Shown here piece by piece: positions 1 to 9,321 of a DNA stretch of 64,000 nucleotides. The translations under genes and the position numbers were made by a program. A model generated the notes under the pieces. The model made no database searches and was not told where the DNA came from. It saw only the letters and a list, made by a program, of their open reading frames with translations. The DNA is from Melghiribacillus thermohalophilus (GTDB taxonomy: Bacteria > Bacillota > Bacilli > Bacillales > Alkalibacillaceae), in NCBI RefSeq assembly GCF_004342905.1, contig NZ_SMAN01000002.1, forward strand, positions 167,081-231,080. The letters run 5' to 3'. Positions within the stretch are counted from its first letter, which is position 1. Every line of letters starts with the position of its first letter.

Positions 1-573
1 CAGCCAATCGTTGATTTTTGCACGGAAAAGGGTGTTTCCTGTTACAGGGGATCTGAAGAAGATGTACTGGCCCGATACTATGAAGCGGCGAATGAATATG
101 AGGCAGAAATTGTGGTTCGGCTGACATCGGATTGTCCGGTGATTGATCCCGGTGTGATTGACCGGGTGATCCAGGCGTTTCTGGAGGATGAAGAAGCGGA
201 TTATGTGTCCAATACGCTGGAGCGCACCTTCCCCCGGGGCATGGATACGGAAGTATTTTCGTTTCAGGCTCTGGAGCAGGCTTTTCAGTCTGCCCGTATG
301 CAATCGGAACGGGAACATGTCACACCGTATATCTGGAAAAATTCTGATCGGTTTTCGATTAAAAGCGTATTTCATCGTGATGATTTAAGCATACATCGCT
401 GGACTGTTGACACTCCGGAGGATTTCGAATTAATCAAGAAAATGATTGAACACCTGTATCGGGTTCAACGTGATTTTTCAATGGAAGATATGCTCCAATT
501 GCTGGATCAGCATCCTCAATGGAAAGAAATCAATGCACATATTGAACAGAAAAAAGTTGAGAATGAAGCGTGA
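1..573 (+). CDS. spsF: SpsF/PseF-like cytidylyltransferase, 5'-truncated
   Basis: The frame is open from base 1, so the gene begins upstream of the window and only its last 190 codons are visible. The segment RLTSDCPVIDP near visible residue 40 and the C-terminal RWTVDTPEDFELI are typical of the SpsF/CMP-KDO-synthetase-like nucleotidyltransferase family. These proteins are thought to activate a nonulosonic acid with CMP, and the genes that follow are nonulosonate genes, so a CMP-pseudaminate synthase role (PseF) is likely. Its TGA overlaps a GTG start of pseG (GTGA), which suggests translational coupling. The family call is firm. The exact sugar is inferred from context. Confidence 0.85.
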   Translation, partial: QPIVDFCTEKGVSCYRGSEEDVLARYYEAANEYEAEIVVRLTSDCPVIDPGVIDRVIQAFLEDEEADYVSNTLERTFPRGMDTEVFSFQALEQAFQSARMQSEREHVTPYIWKNSDRFSIKSVFHRDDLSIHRWTVDTPEDFELIKKMIEHLYRVQRDFSMEDMLQLLDQHPQWKEINAHIEQKKVENEA

Positions 574-1670
574 TTGTGATGAACGTGGTTATACGAGCAG
601 ACGCATCAGTACAAATCGGAACCGGTCATGTCATGAGATGTCTAACCCTTGCCGAACAGTTAAAGGAGCGGGGGACAGACGTTGCTTTCATTTGCCGGGA
701 ACATGAAGGACATTTGTGTGAGTTCATCCGGGATAAAGGCTTTCATGTTTTCGCTTTGCCCGGGAAGGATGTCAAAATTAACGAGCCGAGAAATACCCAT
801 GAGAAATGGCTGGGAGTCCCGCAGGAAAGGGATGCAGCGGAAACCATTGAGGTTTTGAAAACCATTCGACCCGATTTGCTGATTGTTGATCACTATGGAA
901 TCGATCATATATGGGAGCAGACCATCCGCCCTTATGTTCACAACATCATGGTCATTGATGATCTGGCAGACCGGCCGCATCAATGTGATTATTTGCTGGA
1001 TCAGAATTTTTATGAGCAAATGAACAGACGATATGATGCGCTGGTTCCCCGGCACTGTTCATTATTTCTGGGACCCAAATATGCGCTTCTTCGCAAAGAA
1101 TTTCGCCAAACCGATACACGTGTTAGAAATCAACTGAATCATGTCCTTGTCTTTTTTGGGGGCAGTGATCTGTCAAATGAGACGGCAAGGGCTTTGCAGG
1201 CGATTCAGCATATCAAATCCAGAACATTAACTGCGGATGTCGTTCTCGGAAAAAACAATCCCTATAAAGATGAGTTAAAAGCCAGATACGCTGAAGATGA
1301 GAGAATCCATTTTCATATTCATGTAGATTATATGGCCAGACTGATGAATCGGGCAGATGTATGCATTGGTGCCGGCGGTTCGACTACATGGGAGCGCTGC
1401 TATCTGGGCTTGCCAACCATAATGATGACAGTTGCCAAAAACCAGGAGGAGATTGCAAGAGATTTATCCGAAAACGGAATCGTTCATTATCTGGGGAAGA
1501 AAGAGGACGTAACCCCGGAAATGATCGCCCAATCTCTTGAACAGTTGATCCAGCATCCCGATCAACTGCGCCAGTACAGTCAGAAATCTGTCAAATTAAT
1601 GGAAAAGAAAGAAATGCACATGGAAAACCTATTTCAAACGATTTTACAAAAAGGAGATCATTCCCATTGA
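570..1670 (+). CDS. pseG: PseG, UDP-sugar hydrolase of pseudaminic acid synthesis
   Basis: Cytoplasmic glycosyltransferase-fold (GT-B-like) hydrolase expected to remove UDP from UDP-2,4-diacetamido-2,4,6-trideoxy-altropyranose, the fourth Pse pathway step. The N-terminal IRADASVQIGTGHVMRCLTLA is the hallmark PseG/SpsG segment. A nucleotide-binding GAGGSTTWERCYLGLP lies near residue 267. The 366-residue length fits the family. The start may be GTG 570, coupled to the previous stop, or ATG 579, which begins directly at MNVVIRADAS; neither has a strong Shine-Dalgarno sequence. The TGA stop overlaps the TTG start of the next gene. Confidence 0.92.
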   Translation: MIVMNVVIRADASVQIGTGHVMRCLTLAEQLKERGTDVAFICREHEGHLCEFIRDKGFHVFALPGKDVKINEPRNTHEKWLGVPQERDAAETIEVLKTIRPDLLIVDHYGIDHIWEQTIRPYVHNIMVIDDLADRPHQCDYLLDQNFYEQMNRRYDALVPRHCSLFLGPKYALLRKEFRQTDTRVRNQLNHVLVFFGGSDLSNETARALQAIQHIKSRTLTADVVLGKNNPYKDELKARYAEDERIHFHIHVDYMARLMNRADVCIGAGGSTTWERCYLGLPTIMMTVAKNQEEIARDLSENGIVHYLGKKEDVTPEMIAQSLEQLIQHPDQLRQYSQKSVKLMEKKEMHMENLFQTILQKGDHSH

Positions 1671-2224
1671 GCAAGTATAACTTAGAACCTGTCCGTCAAG
1701 AACATCTGGAAATGATTTTGAAATGGCGTAATTCGGAGCGGATTCGAAAAAGCATGTTTTCCGAGAATAAGATATCTCTCGACGAGCATCAGGAGTGGTT
1801 TAAAAAAATATCCGCAAGTGATCAGTATGCCTATTTTATTTTTTCCATGAAGGAACGCCCCATCGGACTGATTGGCTTTTCCGATATCCATAAGCACCAT
1901 AGCCACTGTTACTGGGGATTCTATATCGGTGAAGAGGATGCGCCCAGTGGGGCAGGCACGGTTATGGGCTATTTAGCTTTAAACCATATGTTTGAACAAT
2001 TTGATCTTGTGAAAATTTGTGGAGAAGTCCTGCTGAATAACCAGGCCAGTTTACACTTTCATCAGAAGCTTGGATTTATTCAGGAAGGTCATTTTAAAAA
2101 ACATATCCGTAAAGGTGATACCTATATAGACGTAGTCAGATATGCCTTGTTTAAGGAGAGCTGGTATGAAGTTCGTGAGCATGTGAAAAACCATCTTCGT
2201 GAAAAAGGGATAGAGATGACATAA
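1667..2224 (+). CDS. pseH: PseH-type GNAT N-acetyltransferase
   Basis: GNAT-family acetyltransferase of 185 residues, of the PseH/RimJ type, which N-acetylates the 4-amino group of the UDP-sugar intermediate using acetyl-CoA. The N-terminal LEPVRQEHLEMILKWRNSE and the acetyl-CoA-binding region GAGTVMGYLALNHMF match the subfamily. The C-terminal part LLNNQASLHFHQKLGFIQEG is the usual GNAT motif B. The start is TTG 1667, overlapping the pseG stop (TTGA), with AAGGAGAT about 9 bases upstream. In pathway order the enzyme acts before PseG. Gene order F-G-H-I and tight spacing indicate one operon. Confidence 0.88.
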   Translation: MSKYNLEPVRQEHLEMILKWRNSERIRKSMFSENKISLDEHQEWFKKISASDQYAYFIFSMKERPIGLIGFSDIHKHHSHCYWGFYIGEEDAPSGAGTVMGYLALNHMFEQFDLVKICGEVLLNNQASLHFHQKLGFIQEGHFKKHIRKGDTYIDVVRYALFKESWYEVREHVKNHLREKGIEMT

Positions 2225-2248
2225 ATTATTATGAGAAGGGTGTTTGCA

Positions 2249-3301
2249 TTGAAAGACATTTATATCGAAGGAAAAACCATCGGTAGAACCCATAAACCTT
2301 TTATGATCGCTGAAATGTCCGGGAATCATAACCAGTCACTGGAACGGGCGCTTGAAATTGTGGAAGCGGCAGCTGCTGCTGGTGCCGATGCGTTAAAACT
2401 ACAGACTTATACCGCGGATACGATGACGTTAAACATCAAGAGCAAGGATTTTTACATAGACGATGCAGAAAGTCTGTGGGAAGGGAAATCCCTGTATGAT
2501 CTGTATCAGGAAGCCTACACCCCGTGGGAATGGCATCAGCCGATTTTTGACAGATGCCGGGAGCTGGGGTTAATCCCGTTAAGCACGCCTTTTGATGAAA
2601 CGGCGGTTGATTTTTTAGAGGAACTGGACATTCCTCTTTATAAAATCGCTTCCTTTGAAAACACAGACATCCCGTTGATTAAAAAAGTAGCATCCACCGG
2701 AAAACCGATGATTATCTCAACCGGAATGGCAACAGCTGCTGAATTGGAGGAGGCGGTTCAAGCAGCCAGAGAAGCCGGATGTCAGGATTTGATTTTGCTC
2801 AAATGTACAAGCACCTACCCGGCATCTCCAGAGAATACCAACATACGGACCATCCCGCATATGCAGGACCTGTTTAAGTGCCAGGTGGGGCTATCTGATC
2901 ATACTATGGGTACTGGTGTCGCCGTAGCCAGTGTAGCCCTGGGGGCAACCGTAATCGAAAAACATTTTACTTTATCAAGGGCAGATGGCGGTGTAGATGC
3001 CGCATTCTCACTTGAACCAGATGAATTGCGGGCTCTTGTCGTTGAAACCGAACGTGCCTGGCAGTCCCTGGGTGAAGTGACATATGGACCGACAGATAAA
3101 GAGAAAAACTCGTTAAAATTCCGCAGATCCATTTATGCAGCAAAAGATATTCAAAAAGGAGAAACACTGACGAAAGAAAATATAAGGGTGATCCGACCAG
3201 GTTATGGGCTTGCACCCAAATATTATGACAGGCTGTTAGGCAGAAAAGCAAATCAAGATATCCAGGCGGGATCACCGCTTAATTTTGATATGCTATGTTA
3301 G
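2249..3301 (+). CDS. pseI: PseI, pseudaminic acid synthase
   Basis: NeuB/PseI-family synthase that condenses a hexosamine with phosphoenolpyruvate to give the nine-carbon nonulosonic acid. The N-terminal TIM barrel shows FMIAEMSGNHNQSLERALEI and GADALKLQTYTADTMT. The Leg/Pse-type segment STPFDETAVDFLEEL follows, and an SAF antifreeze-like domain fills the last 70 residues (LRRSIYAAKDIQKGE-type sequence). I place the start at TTG 2249 because GAAGGG lies 8 bases upstream; an ATG at 2231 is in frame but sits on that ribosome-binding site. MSGNHNQ is typical of PseI rather than sialate synthase NeuB, which supports pseudaminate. The start is inferred; the family is clear. Confidence 0.92.
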   Translation: MKDIYIEGKTIGRTHKPFMIAEMSGNHNQSLERALEIVEAAAAAGADALKLQTYTADTMTLNIKSKDFYIDDAESLWEGKSLYDLYQEAYTPWEWHQPIFDRCRELGLIPLSTPFDETAVDFLEELDIPLYKIASFENTDIPLIKKVASTGKPMIISTGMATAAELEEAVQAAREAGCQDLILLKCTSTYPASPENTNIRTIPHMQDLFKCQVGLSDHTMGTGVAVASVALGATVIEKHFTLSRADGGVDAAFSLEPDELRALVVETERAWQSLGEVTYGPTDKEKNSLKFRRSIYAAKDIQKGETLTKENIRVIRPGYGLAPKYYDRLLGRKANQDIQAGSPLNFDMLC

Positions 3302-3325
3302 GTAAGGATGGATCAGGGTCAGCTG

Positions 3326-3362
3326 GGTATGACCGGTTATCGGTCATGCCTCTTTGTTTTTC
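3326..3362 (+). terminator. Rho-independent terminator after pseI
   Basis: A 10-bp stem (GGTATGACCG against CGGTCATGCC, one G-T pair) with loop GTTAT is followed by a T-rich run TCTTTGTTTTT. It closes the nonulosonate operon and separates it from the sulfate module. The remaining bases to 3545 hold no convincing gene; a 73-codon frame starting inside the pseI end has no ribosome-binding site. Confidence 0.85.
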
Positions 3363-3545
3363 AAAAATTTTCCAGAAGGATCCTGATATCTTTTCCTGCG
3401 GTTTCAGCACTTTCATTAATATTATCACTGTTTACTACATGTTAACATCTAATATATTCTATGGAGGTCAAAAGCACTTTAAAGAAAACAGCTATCAAAC
3501 CTGGAATGATTTTTAACATGAAAGGATATGGGGGGGGAAGATGAA

Positions 3546-4736
3546 ATGTCTAACAATTATGGGGAACGTTATCATACGAATCAACCTTATGGTGGTACGT
3601 TAGTTAGTTTAGAGCAAGAGGAAAATGAAAAAAATAAACTGCTATACAAAGCGAAAAACATGAGGTCACTTCAGTTGTCATCCTGGAGCATATCCGACCT
3701 CGAGCTCATAGGCATCGGCGGCTTCAGTCCATTAACTGGATTCATGGGCAAAGAAGACTACGAATCCGTTGTGCATAACATGCGTTTATCTAATGGTTTA
3801 GTCTGGAGCATCCCAATTACCTTGCCTGTTACGCAGGAAGAGGCGGATCAGCTGAACATTGGCGAGGAAATTGCTTTAAAAGGTGAGGATGGGGTGATTT
3901 ACGGTACGCTCACCCTGGAAGAAAAATTTACTTATGATAAAGACCTGGAGGCAGAAAAGGTTTATGGAACAACTGATCTGGCACATCCCGGAGTAAAAAA
4001 GGTTTATGAAAAAGGAGACGTATACCTGGCAGGTCCTATTAAACTATTGAACCGCCCGGATCATGGTGAATTTAAAGACTTTTATCTGGACCCTGCAGAA
4101 ACTCGCAAGATGTTTGCCGATCTTGGATGGAAGACGGTTGTCGGTTTCCAGACCCGCAATCCGGTTCATCGTGCCCATGAATATATCCAGAAGTGTGCGC
4201 TGGAAGCCGTGGATGGACTGCTGTTAAATCCCCTTGTTGGCGAAACGAAATCGGATGATATTCCGGCGGATGTGCGGATGGAAAGCTATCAGGTGATTCT
4301 GAAACATTACTATCCTCAGGATCGCGTGCGCCTTGTCATCTATCCGGCAGCTATGCGTTATGCCGGTCCGCGTGAAGCGATTCTTCACGCTATCGTACGG
4401 AAAAACTATGGATGTACACACTTTATTGTAGGTCGGGATCATGCCGGGGTTGGTGACTACTACGGGACCTATGAAGCCCAGGAGCTGATCAGTCAATATG
4501 AAGATGAACTGGGGATTCAGATTTTTAAATTTGAACATGCTTTCTATTGCACGAAATGTGAGAACATGGGAACAGCTAAAACCTGCCCGCATGATAAGGA
4601 GTACCATGTGCATTTAAGCGGCACGAAAGTACGGGAAATGCTGCGAAATGGCCAGAAGCCGCCAAAAGAGTTTTCTCGTCCGGAAGTTGCTGAGGTTTTA
4701 ATCAAGGGAATGAAACAGAACACCGAAACGGTTTAA
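3546..4736 (+). CDS. sat: ATP sulfurylase (sulfate adenylyltransferase)
   Basis: Makes adenosine 5'-phosphosulfate (APS) and pyrophosphate from ATP and sulfate. The ATP-binding [15 protein letters not shown] lies near residue 202 and [16 protein letters not shown] near residue 296. Both are diagnostic of the monomeric Sat family. A C-x2-C-x8-C pattern ([13 protein letters not shown]) near the C-terminus is a probable metal site. The start at ATG 3546 is chosen because GGGGGGGAAG ends 5 bases before it; the ATG at 3528 lies upstream of that site. First gene of a sat, permease, cysC, cysQ operon. No APS or PAPS reductase gene is present here, so the module looks built to make PAPS. Confidence 0.95.
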   Translation: MSNNYGERYHTNQPYGGTLVSLEQEENEKNKLLYKAKNMRSLQLSSWSISDLELIGIGGFSPLTGFMGKEDYESVVHNMRLSNGLVWSIPITLPVTQEEADQLNIGEEIALKGEDGVIYGTLTLEEKFTYDKDLEAEKVYGTTDLAHPGVKKVYEKGDVYLAGPIKLLNRPDHGEFKDFYLDPAETRKMFADLGWKTVVGFQTRNPVHRAHEYIQKCALEAVDGLLLNPLVGETKSDDIPADVRMESYQVILKHYYPQDRVRLVIYPAAMRYAGPREAILHAIVRKNYGCTHFIVGRDHAGVGDYYGTYEAQELISQYEDELGIQIFKFEHAFYCTKCENMGTAKTCPHDKEYHVHLSGTKVREMLRNGQKPPKEFSRPEVAEVLIKGMKQNTETV

Positions 4737-4756
4737 CATAAGGTACGTGATCTATT

Positions 4757-6529
4757 ATGACCTGGGAAATGGCGTTCGTCCTCATCGTGGTATTGCTGAT
4801 GCTGGCCGGGCTAATATTTGAAGTTGCCCGGCCTGATATCATTATGTTTATTACCCTGACAATTCTTATGCTGACGGGTATTCTAACGCCCGCTGAAGCT
4901 TTAAAAGGTTTTTCTAATCAGGGAATGTTAACGATTGCTTTATTGTTTATCGTGGTTGGAGCCGTTCAGAAAACGGATTTGATTGATCGTTTGATGACGA
5001 AAATATTAAATTCAGATCATAATCACAGACGGGTAATGTCCAGATTTTTATTCCCTGCATCAGGCATTTCTGGATTCTTAAACAATACACCGATTGTCGT
5101 TGCTTTTACACCGGTAATCAGAAAATGGTGCATTGATCATAACATTTCCCCATCTAAATTTTTAATCCCGTTATCCTATGCTACCATCATGGGCGGGATG
5201 ATTACTTTAATGGGGACGTCGACGAATCTGGTTGTTCATGGATTATTAATTGATGCCACGGGAGAAGGATTTTCCATTTTTCAGCTGGCTTTCATTGGTG
5301 TTCCTGTCACGATTGTCGGAATCGTCTATTTGGTGACGATTGGGTATCGATTGTTGCCTGATCGTAAAGTTTTAACAGAAAAAGCAGACAGGGAAAGTCG
5401 TGAATACTTAAGTGAAGTACTGGTAGAACCCAATTATCCATTCATTGGGAAAACGGTAGAACAGGCAGGACTTCGTCATTTGCAGGGGCTGTTTTTGGTA
5501 TCCATTGTGAGGGGAAAGGAGAAAATTTCTCCGGTTAAGTCCTCTACCAAAATTCAAGCAGGAGACCGATTGATTTTTACAGGGTTAATTTCCACCCTGG
5601 CGGAATTACAGCGAAACAAGGGACTGAAAATGGATACTGGTACGGATTTATCTCTGGATACCATTAAGAACGGAGATTCCCAGCTAGTGGAAGTGGTTGT
5701 TTCCCATCAGTCCCACTTAGCTTATAAAACCGTGAAAGAAACTGGTTTCCGGGGCCGGTATGATGCAGCAGTTCTGGCTGTCCACCGCAAACATGAACGA
5801 ATTAAAAGCAAAATCGGTGACATTACGCTTAAACCCGGAGATACCCTGTTGTTGTTGACAGGTCCGGATTTTAAAAACCGGATGAACCATCAGGATTTTT
5901 ATGTCGTTACCCCCATTTACGAACCGAAATTGATGGAGGATAGTCGTCAAACCTGGTTTTCTCTGGGTATATTAACGTTGATGATTTTCCTGGTGACCTT
6001 TAATATGTTGTCGATGTTTAAAGCGGCAACCCTGGCTGTCGTGTTAATGCTGATTTTCCGAATGATTACTCCGGATGAAGCAAAACAATCGGTACAATTT
6101 AATGTGTTGCTGTTAATTGCCAGTGCCTTTGGTATTGGAGAAGCAATGGTGAAAACAGGGCTGGCGCAATTTATAGCTTCCAATTTAGTATCAGTTGTAC
6201 AGCCATTCGGCATAATTGCTTTTTTATTTATGATTTATGTTTTGACAAATGTATTTACAGAAATGATTACGAATAATGCGGCAGCTGTTATAATGTTTCC
6301 CATCGCGATGGAAATGGCCCATCAGATACATATCAATCCAATGGCTGCAGCAGTTACAATTGCGATTGCTGCATCCGCAAGTTTTGTTACACCTATTGGT
6401 TACCAGACAAATATGATTGTCTACGGTCCAGGGGGATACCGGTTTATGGATTATGTTAAGGTCGGGCTGCCTTTAAGCTTCATGACAATGGTGATCACCA
6501 TTTTTATTGTTCATTTAGTATGGGTCTAA
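4757..6529 (+). CDS. SLC13/DASS-family permease with RCK_C domains, probable sulfate importer
   Basis: Polytopic membrane protein of 590 residues. The two inverted halves carry the DASS signatures NNTPIVVAFTPVI with MGTSTNLVVHG, and TEMITNNAAAVIMFP with ASFVTPIGYQTNMIVYGPGGY. Between them, at about residues 210-390, lie two TrkA_C/RCK_C-type soluble domains (IQAGDRLIFTG and LKPGDTLLLLTGP). This arrangement is common in SLC13-type sulfate permeases of bacteria. Placement between sat and cysC, 20 bases from each, makes sulfate the best substrate guess. Other divalent anions cannot be excluded from sequence alone. Confidence 0.88.
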   Translation: MTWEMAFVLIVVLLMLAGLIFEVARPDIIMFITLTILMLTGILTPAEALKGFSNQGMLTIALLFIVVGAVQKTDLIDRLMTKILNSDHNHRRVMSRFLFPASGISGFLNNTPIVVAFTPVIRKWCIDHNISPSKFLIPLSYATIMGGMITLMGTSTNLVVHGLLIDATGEGFSIFQLAFIGVPVTIVGIVYLVTIGYRLLPDRKVLTEKADRESREYLSEVLVEPNYPFIGKTVEQAGLRHLQGLFLVSIVRGKEKISPVKSSTKIQAGDRLIFTGLISTLAELQRNKGLKMDTGTDLSLDTIKNGDSQLVEVVVSHQSHLAYKTVKETGFRGRYDAAVLAVHRKHERIKSKIGDITLKPGDTLLLLTGPDFKNRMNHQDFYVVTPIYEPKLMEDSRQTWFSLGILTLMIFLVTFNMLSMFKAATLAVVLMLIFRMITPDEAKQSVQFNVLLLIASAFGIGEAMVKTGLAQFIASNLVSVVQPFGIIAFLFMIYVLTNVFTEMITNNAAAVIMFPIAMEMAHQIHINPMAAAVTIAIAASASFVTPIGYQTNMIVYGPGGYRFMDYVKVGLPLSFMTMVITIFIVHLVWV

Positions 6530-6552
6530 CCATAGAAAAGGGAGAGTAGAAG

Positions 6553-7167
6553 ATGAAAGCAACCAATATTACCTGGCATGAAGGAAAAGTTACGAAAGAA
6601 GACCGGAGAAACTTGAACAACCATCAGAGTTTTGTTCTCTGGTTTACCGGTTTGTCAGGCGCTGGAAAGTCAACCTTGTCTGTTGCCGTTGAACAGGAGT
6701 TGTATAAGCGTGGCATTCGCACTTACCGGTTAGATGGAGATAATATTCGTCACGGGTTAAACAAAAATCTCGGATTCAGTCCAGAGGATCGTAAGGAAAA
6801 CATTCGTCGTATTGGTGAAGTGTCTAAATTAATGGTAGAGGCGGGTGTCGTCACTCTATCTGCGTTTATTTCTCCATATCGTGAAGACCGTAACATGGTT
6901 AGAGAACTGGTTGAAGACAATGAATTTATCGAAATTTATGTGAAGTGTGGCCTGGACGTCTGTGAACAGCGGGATCCAAAAGGGTTATATAAGAAAGCTC
7001 GTGCAGGAGAGATTAAAGGATTTACGGGTATTGATGCACCATATGAAGCACCTGAAAATCCCGATATCATTGTTGAAACCGATCAGCAGTCATTGGAAGA
7101 ATGTGTAGAGAACGTATTGCTGTATCTAGAAGAAAAACAGCTGATTCCGGTACACACGAAAAGTTAG
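6553..7167 (+). CDS. cysC: Adenylylsulfate kinase
   Basis: Phosphorylates APS to PAPS. The P-loop GLSGAGKST is at about residues 35-43, followed by [18 protein letters not shown] and the APS-binding lid [24 protein letters not shown] near the C-terminus is also conserved. At 204 residues it is a stand-alone kinase. The Shine-Dalgarno AAGGGAG precedes ATG 6553. Its 3' end carries the ribosome-binding site of cysQ. In a pathway without a visible reductase, its product would feed sulfotransferases, consistent with the sulfotransferase gene just downstream. Confidence 0.95.
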   Translation: MKATNITWHEGKVTKEDRRNLNNHQSFVLWFTGLSGAGKSTLSVAVEQELYKRGIRTYRLDGDNIRHGLNKNLGFSPEDRKENIRRIGEVSKLMVEAGVVTLSAFISPYREDRNMVRELVEDNEFIEIYVKCGLDVCEQRDPKGLYKKARAGEIKGFTGIDAPYEAPENPDIIVETDQQSLEECVENVLLYLEEKQLIPVHTKS

Positions 7168-7178
7168 GAGGTTCCATT

Positions 7179-7979
7179 GTGCTCGAACAAATTGATCTGA
7201 ATGAAGTGGTGTCTATAGCCATATCCGCTGGTGAAAAAGTACTTGACGTTTATCAGACCGATTTTGAAGTGGAGAAAAAAGAAGATCAGTCTCCATTAAC
7301 GCTGGCTGACCGGCAATCTCATATGATTATCACGACAAAGCTGAATGAACGATATCCAGATATCCCGATTTTAAGTGAGGAAGGGAGAGAAATCGATTAT
7401 TCTGAGCGTTCCCGCTGGGGGTACCTCTGGATAGTCGACCCTCTGGATGGAACGAAGGAATTTGTCAAGAAAAATGGAGAGTTTACTATAAACATTGCCC
7501 TGGTACATCATGGGAAACCTGTACTCGGAGTCATTTACGCCCCTTTTTTAGATACCCTTTATGTAGCCAGAAAAGGGATGGGAGCGTATAAGCTTGAGAA
7601 AGCAACCGCATCGATGGATAAAGGGCAATGGATGGATCAAGCAGAAAAGCTCCCTCTTAGTTTCGACAAGAAAAGGTTTACAGTCGTCGCCAGTCGTTCC
7701 CACCTGTCACCGGAAACCGAAGAATATATCGATCATTTAAAGGCACTGCATGGTAACATTAGCATCACTTCAGCCGGAAGCTCCCTTAAACTCTGTCTGG
7801 TCGCAGAAGGGAAAGCTGACGTATACCCTCGTTTCGCTCCAACGATGGAATGGGATACGGCAGCTGGACAGGCAATTGTGGAACAGGCCGGCGGTAAAGT
7901 ATTAACTGTTGAACATGAACGTCCATTGACCTATAACAAGGAAAATCTTTTAAATCCATGGTTTATTGCCAGCAAATAG
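7179..7979 (+). CDS. cysQ: 3'(2'),5'-bisphosphate nucleotidase (CysQ)
   Basis: Inositol-monophosphatase-fold enzyme that hydrolyses PAP, the inhibitory by-product of sulfotransfer, to AMP. The metal-binding motifs are ILSEEGREID, WIVDPLDGTKEFVKKNGEFTINIAL (motif from about residue 84) and EWDTAAGQAIVEQAGG. The start is GTG 7179, with TAGGAGG 7 bases upstream; longer frames into cysC are not needed. The 266-residue length is typical. A PAP phosphatase next to a PAPS-making module and a sulfotransferase supports a complete PAPS use cycle. Confidence 0.93.
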   Translation: MLEQIDLNEVVSIAISAGEKVLDVYQTDFEVEKKEDQSPLTLADRQSHMIITTKLNERYPDIPILSEEGREIDYSERSRWGYLWIVDPLDGTKEFVKKNGEFTINIALVHHGKPVLGVIYAPFLDTLYVARKGMGAYKLEKATASMDKGQWMDQAEKLPLSFDKKRFTVVASRSHLSPETEEYIDHLKALHGNISITSAGSSLKLCLVAEGKADVYPRFAPTMEWDTAAGQAIVEQAGGKVLTVEHERPLTYNKENLLNPWFIASK

Positions 7980-7999
7980 CGAAAGAATAGATAACATCT

Positions 8000-8030
8000 A
8001 AGCACATGGCTAAGCCATGTGCTTGTTTTG
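8000..8030 (+). terminator. Terminator after cysQ, overlapping the sulfotransferase 3' end
   Basis: A perfect 11-bp inverted repeat AAGCACATGGC / GCCATGTGCTT with a 3-base loop is followed by GTTTTGT on the plus strand. The minus strand has no T run after the stem, so it serves the sulfate operon. The hairpin contains the final codons of the opposing gene. Confidence 0.75.
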
Positions 8031-9017
8031 TAAATGATTCTCTAATTCCTGTTCATAGAATTCAGGGTAATCCGGAAGAATGTGAGCCTTTAAAAAGTTT
8101 ATGAATTTAGACCTGATGACTTCAGACAGTTCCGCTGGCAAGTGAAAGTGTAGAAAGTCTTCTTCAGGCTCAGTAATATTAAACATGCTGTAGAGGTGTT
8201 TGATTTTTTCATCATTCGCAAATTCTACAAACCGTCTATGAACCCACTTGCCGGTATGTGCATGGTTTTTGACAAGATAGGTTTTCTCCTGGGCATCACG
8301 ATAGTTGTCCGATTGTGCTAAATTATTTAAAATCATGCGGTTCATCCCGTTTAATTTGGACAGAAGATATACTCTTTCAACATCGAGAGATGGATTTAAT
8401 TTCTCGCTGATCCTTGTTTCTGCAACAGGAGTGTTAAATGAATATGAAATAATTTCCCAGAATGCCTGTTCATCTTGTTTTAAAATTTCATATGGGAGAA
8501 TTAAAATGTTCCCGAAGTATCGCTGATAGCAGCCTAGTATATGTTCAAGATCCAGAGAATGTTTCAAAAAGGTGAACTGCCTGTCAACAAACTCCTGGGC
8601 ACTGCCGCTCCATCCTTCTTTTATGGACTGTATGTATATAGACCTTATCCATGATAAGGGTTCCCGGATGACCATCAGCAAATTCGGTGTCTCTTTCGCC
8701 AGTTTCCCGAGGTTGCGGCTCGTTAAATCAATAAAGTGGGGGATCTTTGCCTGGAATTCCAGTTGATTGAGGTAAGCCGTTGAAAATCCTTCATTGCTGA
8801 TGACAAGGGTTTCTCCTTTATTCAGGTTTCTGTCTACATGGATGTCCAGTGAAAGGTCATGAAAAGCATCATCTTTTTTGGCAGTCTCTCTCAGCTTTTC
8901 TAAAAATGACATCGTCCCTCTCCACGATAATGAATAGGATTTGTCCCTCAACCAGACATTTTGCATATAAGTGGAAGCGGTTTTCATCATTCCGATATGT
9001 ATAAAACCAGTGTTCAT
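8010..9017 (-). CDS. PAPS-dependent sulfotransferase
   Basis: Cytoplasmic sulfotransferase-family protein of 335 residues. FIHIGMMKTASTYMQNVW at residues 5-22 fits the PAPS 5'-phosphosulfate loop. LMVIREPLSWIRSIYIQSI near residue 130 fits the 3'-phosphate-binding segment with its Arg and Ser. No signal peptide is seen. The ATG at 9017 is preferred over one 21 codons upstream, because AAAGGGGA lies about 7 bases before it. The gene converges on the PAPS operon, and their 3' ends are about 30 bases apart. The acceptor is unknown; a cell-surface glycan made by the adjacent nonulosonate genes is plausible. Family call good, acceptor inferred. Confidence 0.8.
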   Translation of the reverse strand: MNTGFIHIGMMKTASTYMQNVWLRDKSYSLSWRGTMSFLEKLRETAKKDDAFHDLSLDIHVDRNLNKGETLVISNEGFSTAYLNQLEFQAKIPHFIDLTSRNLGKLAKETPNLLMVIREPLSWIRSIYIQSIKEGWSGSAQEFVDRQFTFLKHSLDLEHILGCYQRYFGNILILPYEILKQDEQAFWEIISYSFNTPVAETRISEKLNPSLDVERVYLLSKLNGMNRMILNNLAQSDNYRDAQEKTYLVKNHAHTGKWVHRRFVEFANDEKIKHLYSMFNITEPEEDFLHFHLPAELSEVIRSKFINFLKAHILPDYPEFYEQELENHLQNKHMA

Positions 9018-9314
9018 TAAATAGTTCCCCTTTCCTTCTATGTATGTTTTCTCCGATAATAAATAGATTATAACATTCAATAGACAAAAACCACCATATT
9101 TCGCAGAATGAGTTACTAGTTTAATGAAAACCAGTACCTTTATCGATATATACTTTTAACTAATAGAATCATCACTAATTGATTATAGAGATGGACAATA
9201 GACTACTATATAGCCTATGTTTTCATGGTAAAATAATAGATAAATTTCAGTAAAAACAACTCGTTTAGAGCTCAAAGCTTAATAGGCTTTGAGTCCGGGA
9301 GTCGGGGATCGTGT
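9018..9314. other. AT-rich intergenic stretch before the first 21-bp array
   Basis: About 300 bases between the sulfotransferase start and the array. It holds the sulfotransferase ribosome-binding site and presumably its promoter. A short pair GAGCTCAAAGCTT / AAGCTTAATAGGCTTTGAGTC lies just before the array. No gene is supported. Confidence 0.5.
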
Positions 9315-9321
9315 GTGACAT

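Noticed and set aside
3295..3516. 73-codon frame after pseI
   Set aside because: Begins in the pseI end, spans a terminator, and has no ribosome-binding site or protein-like pattern.
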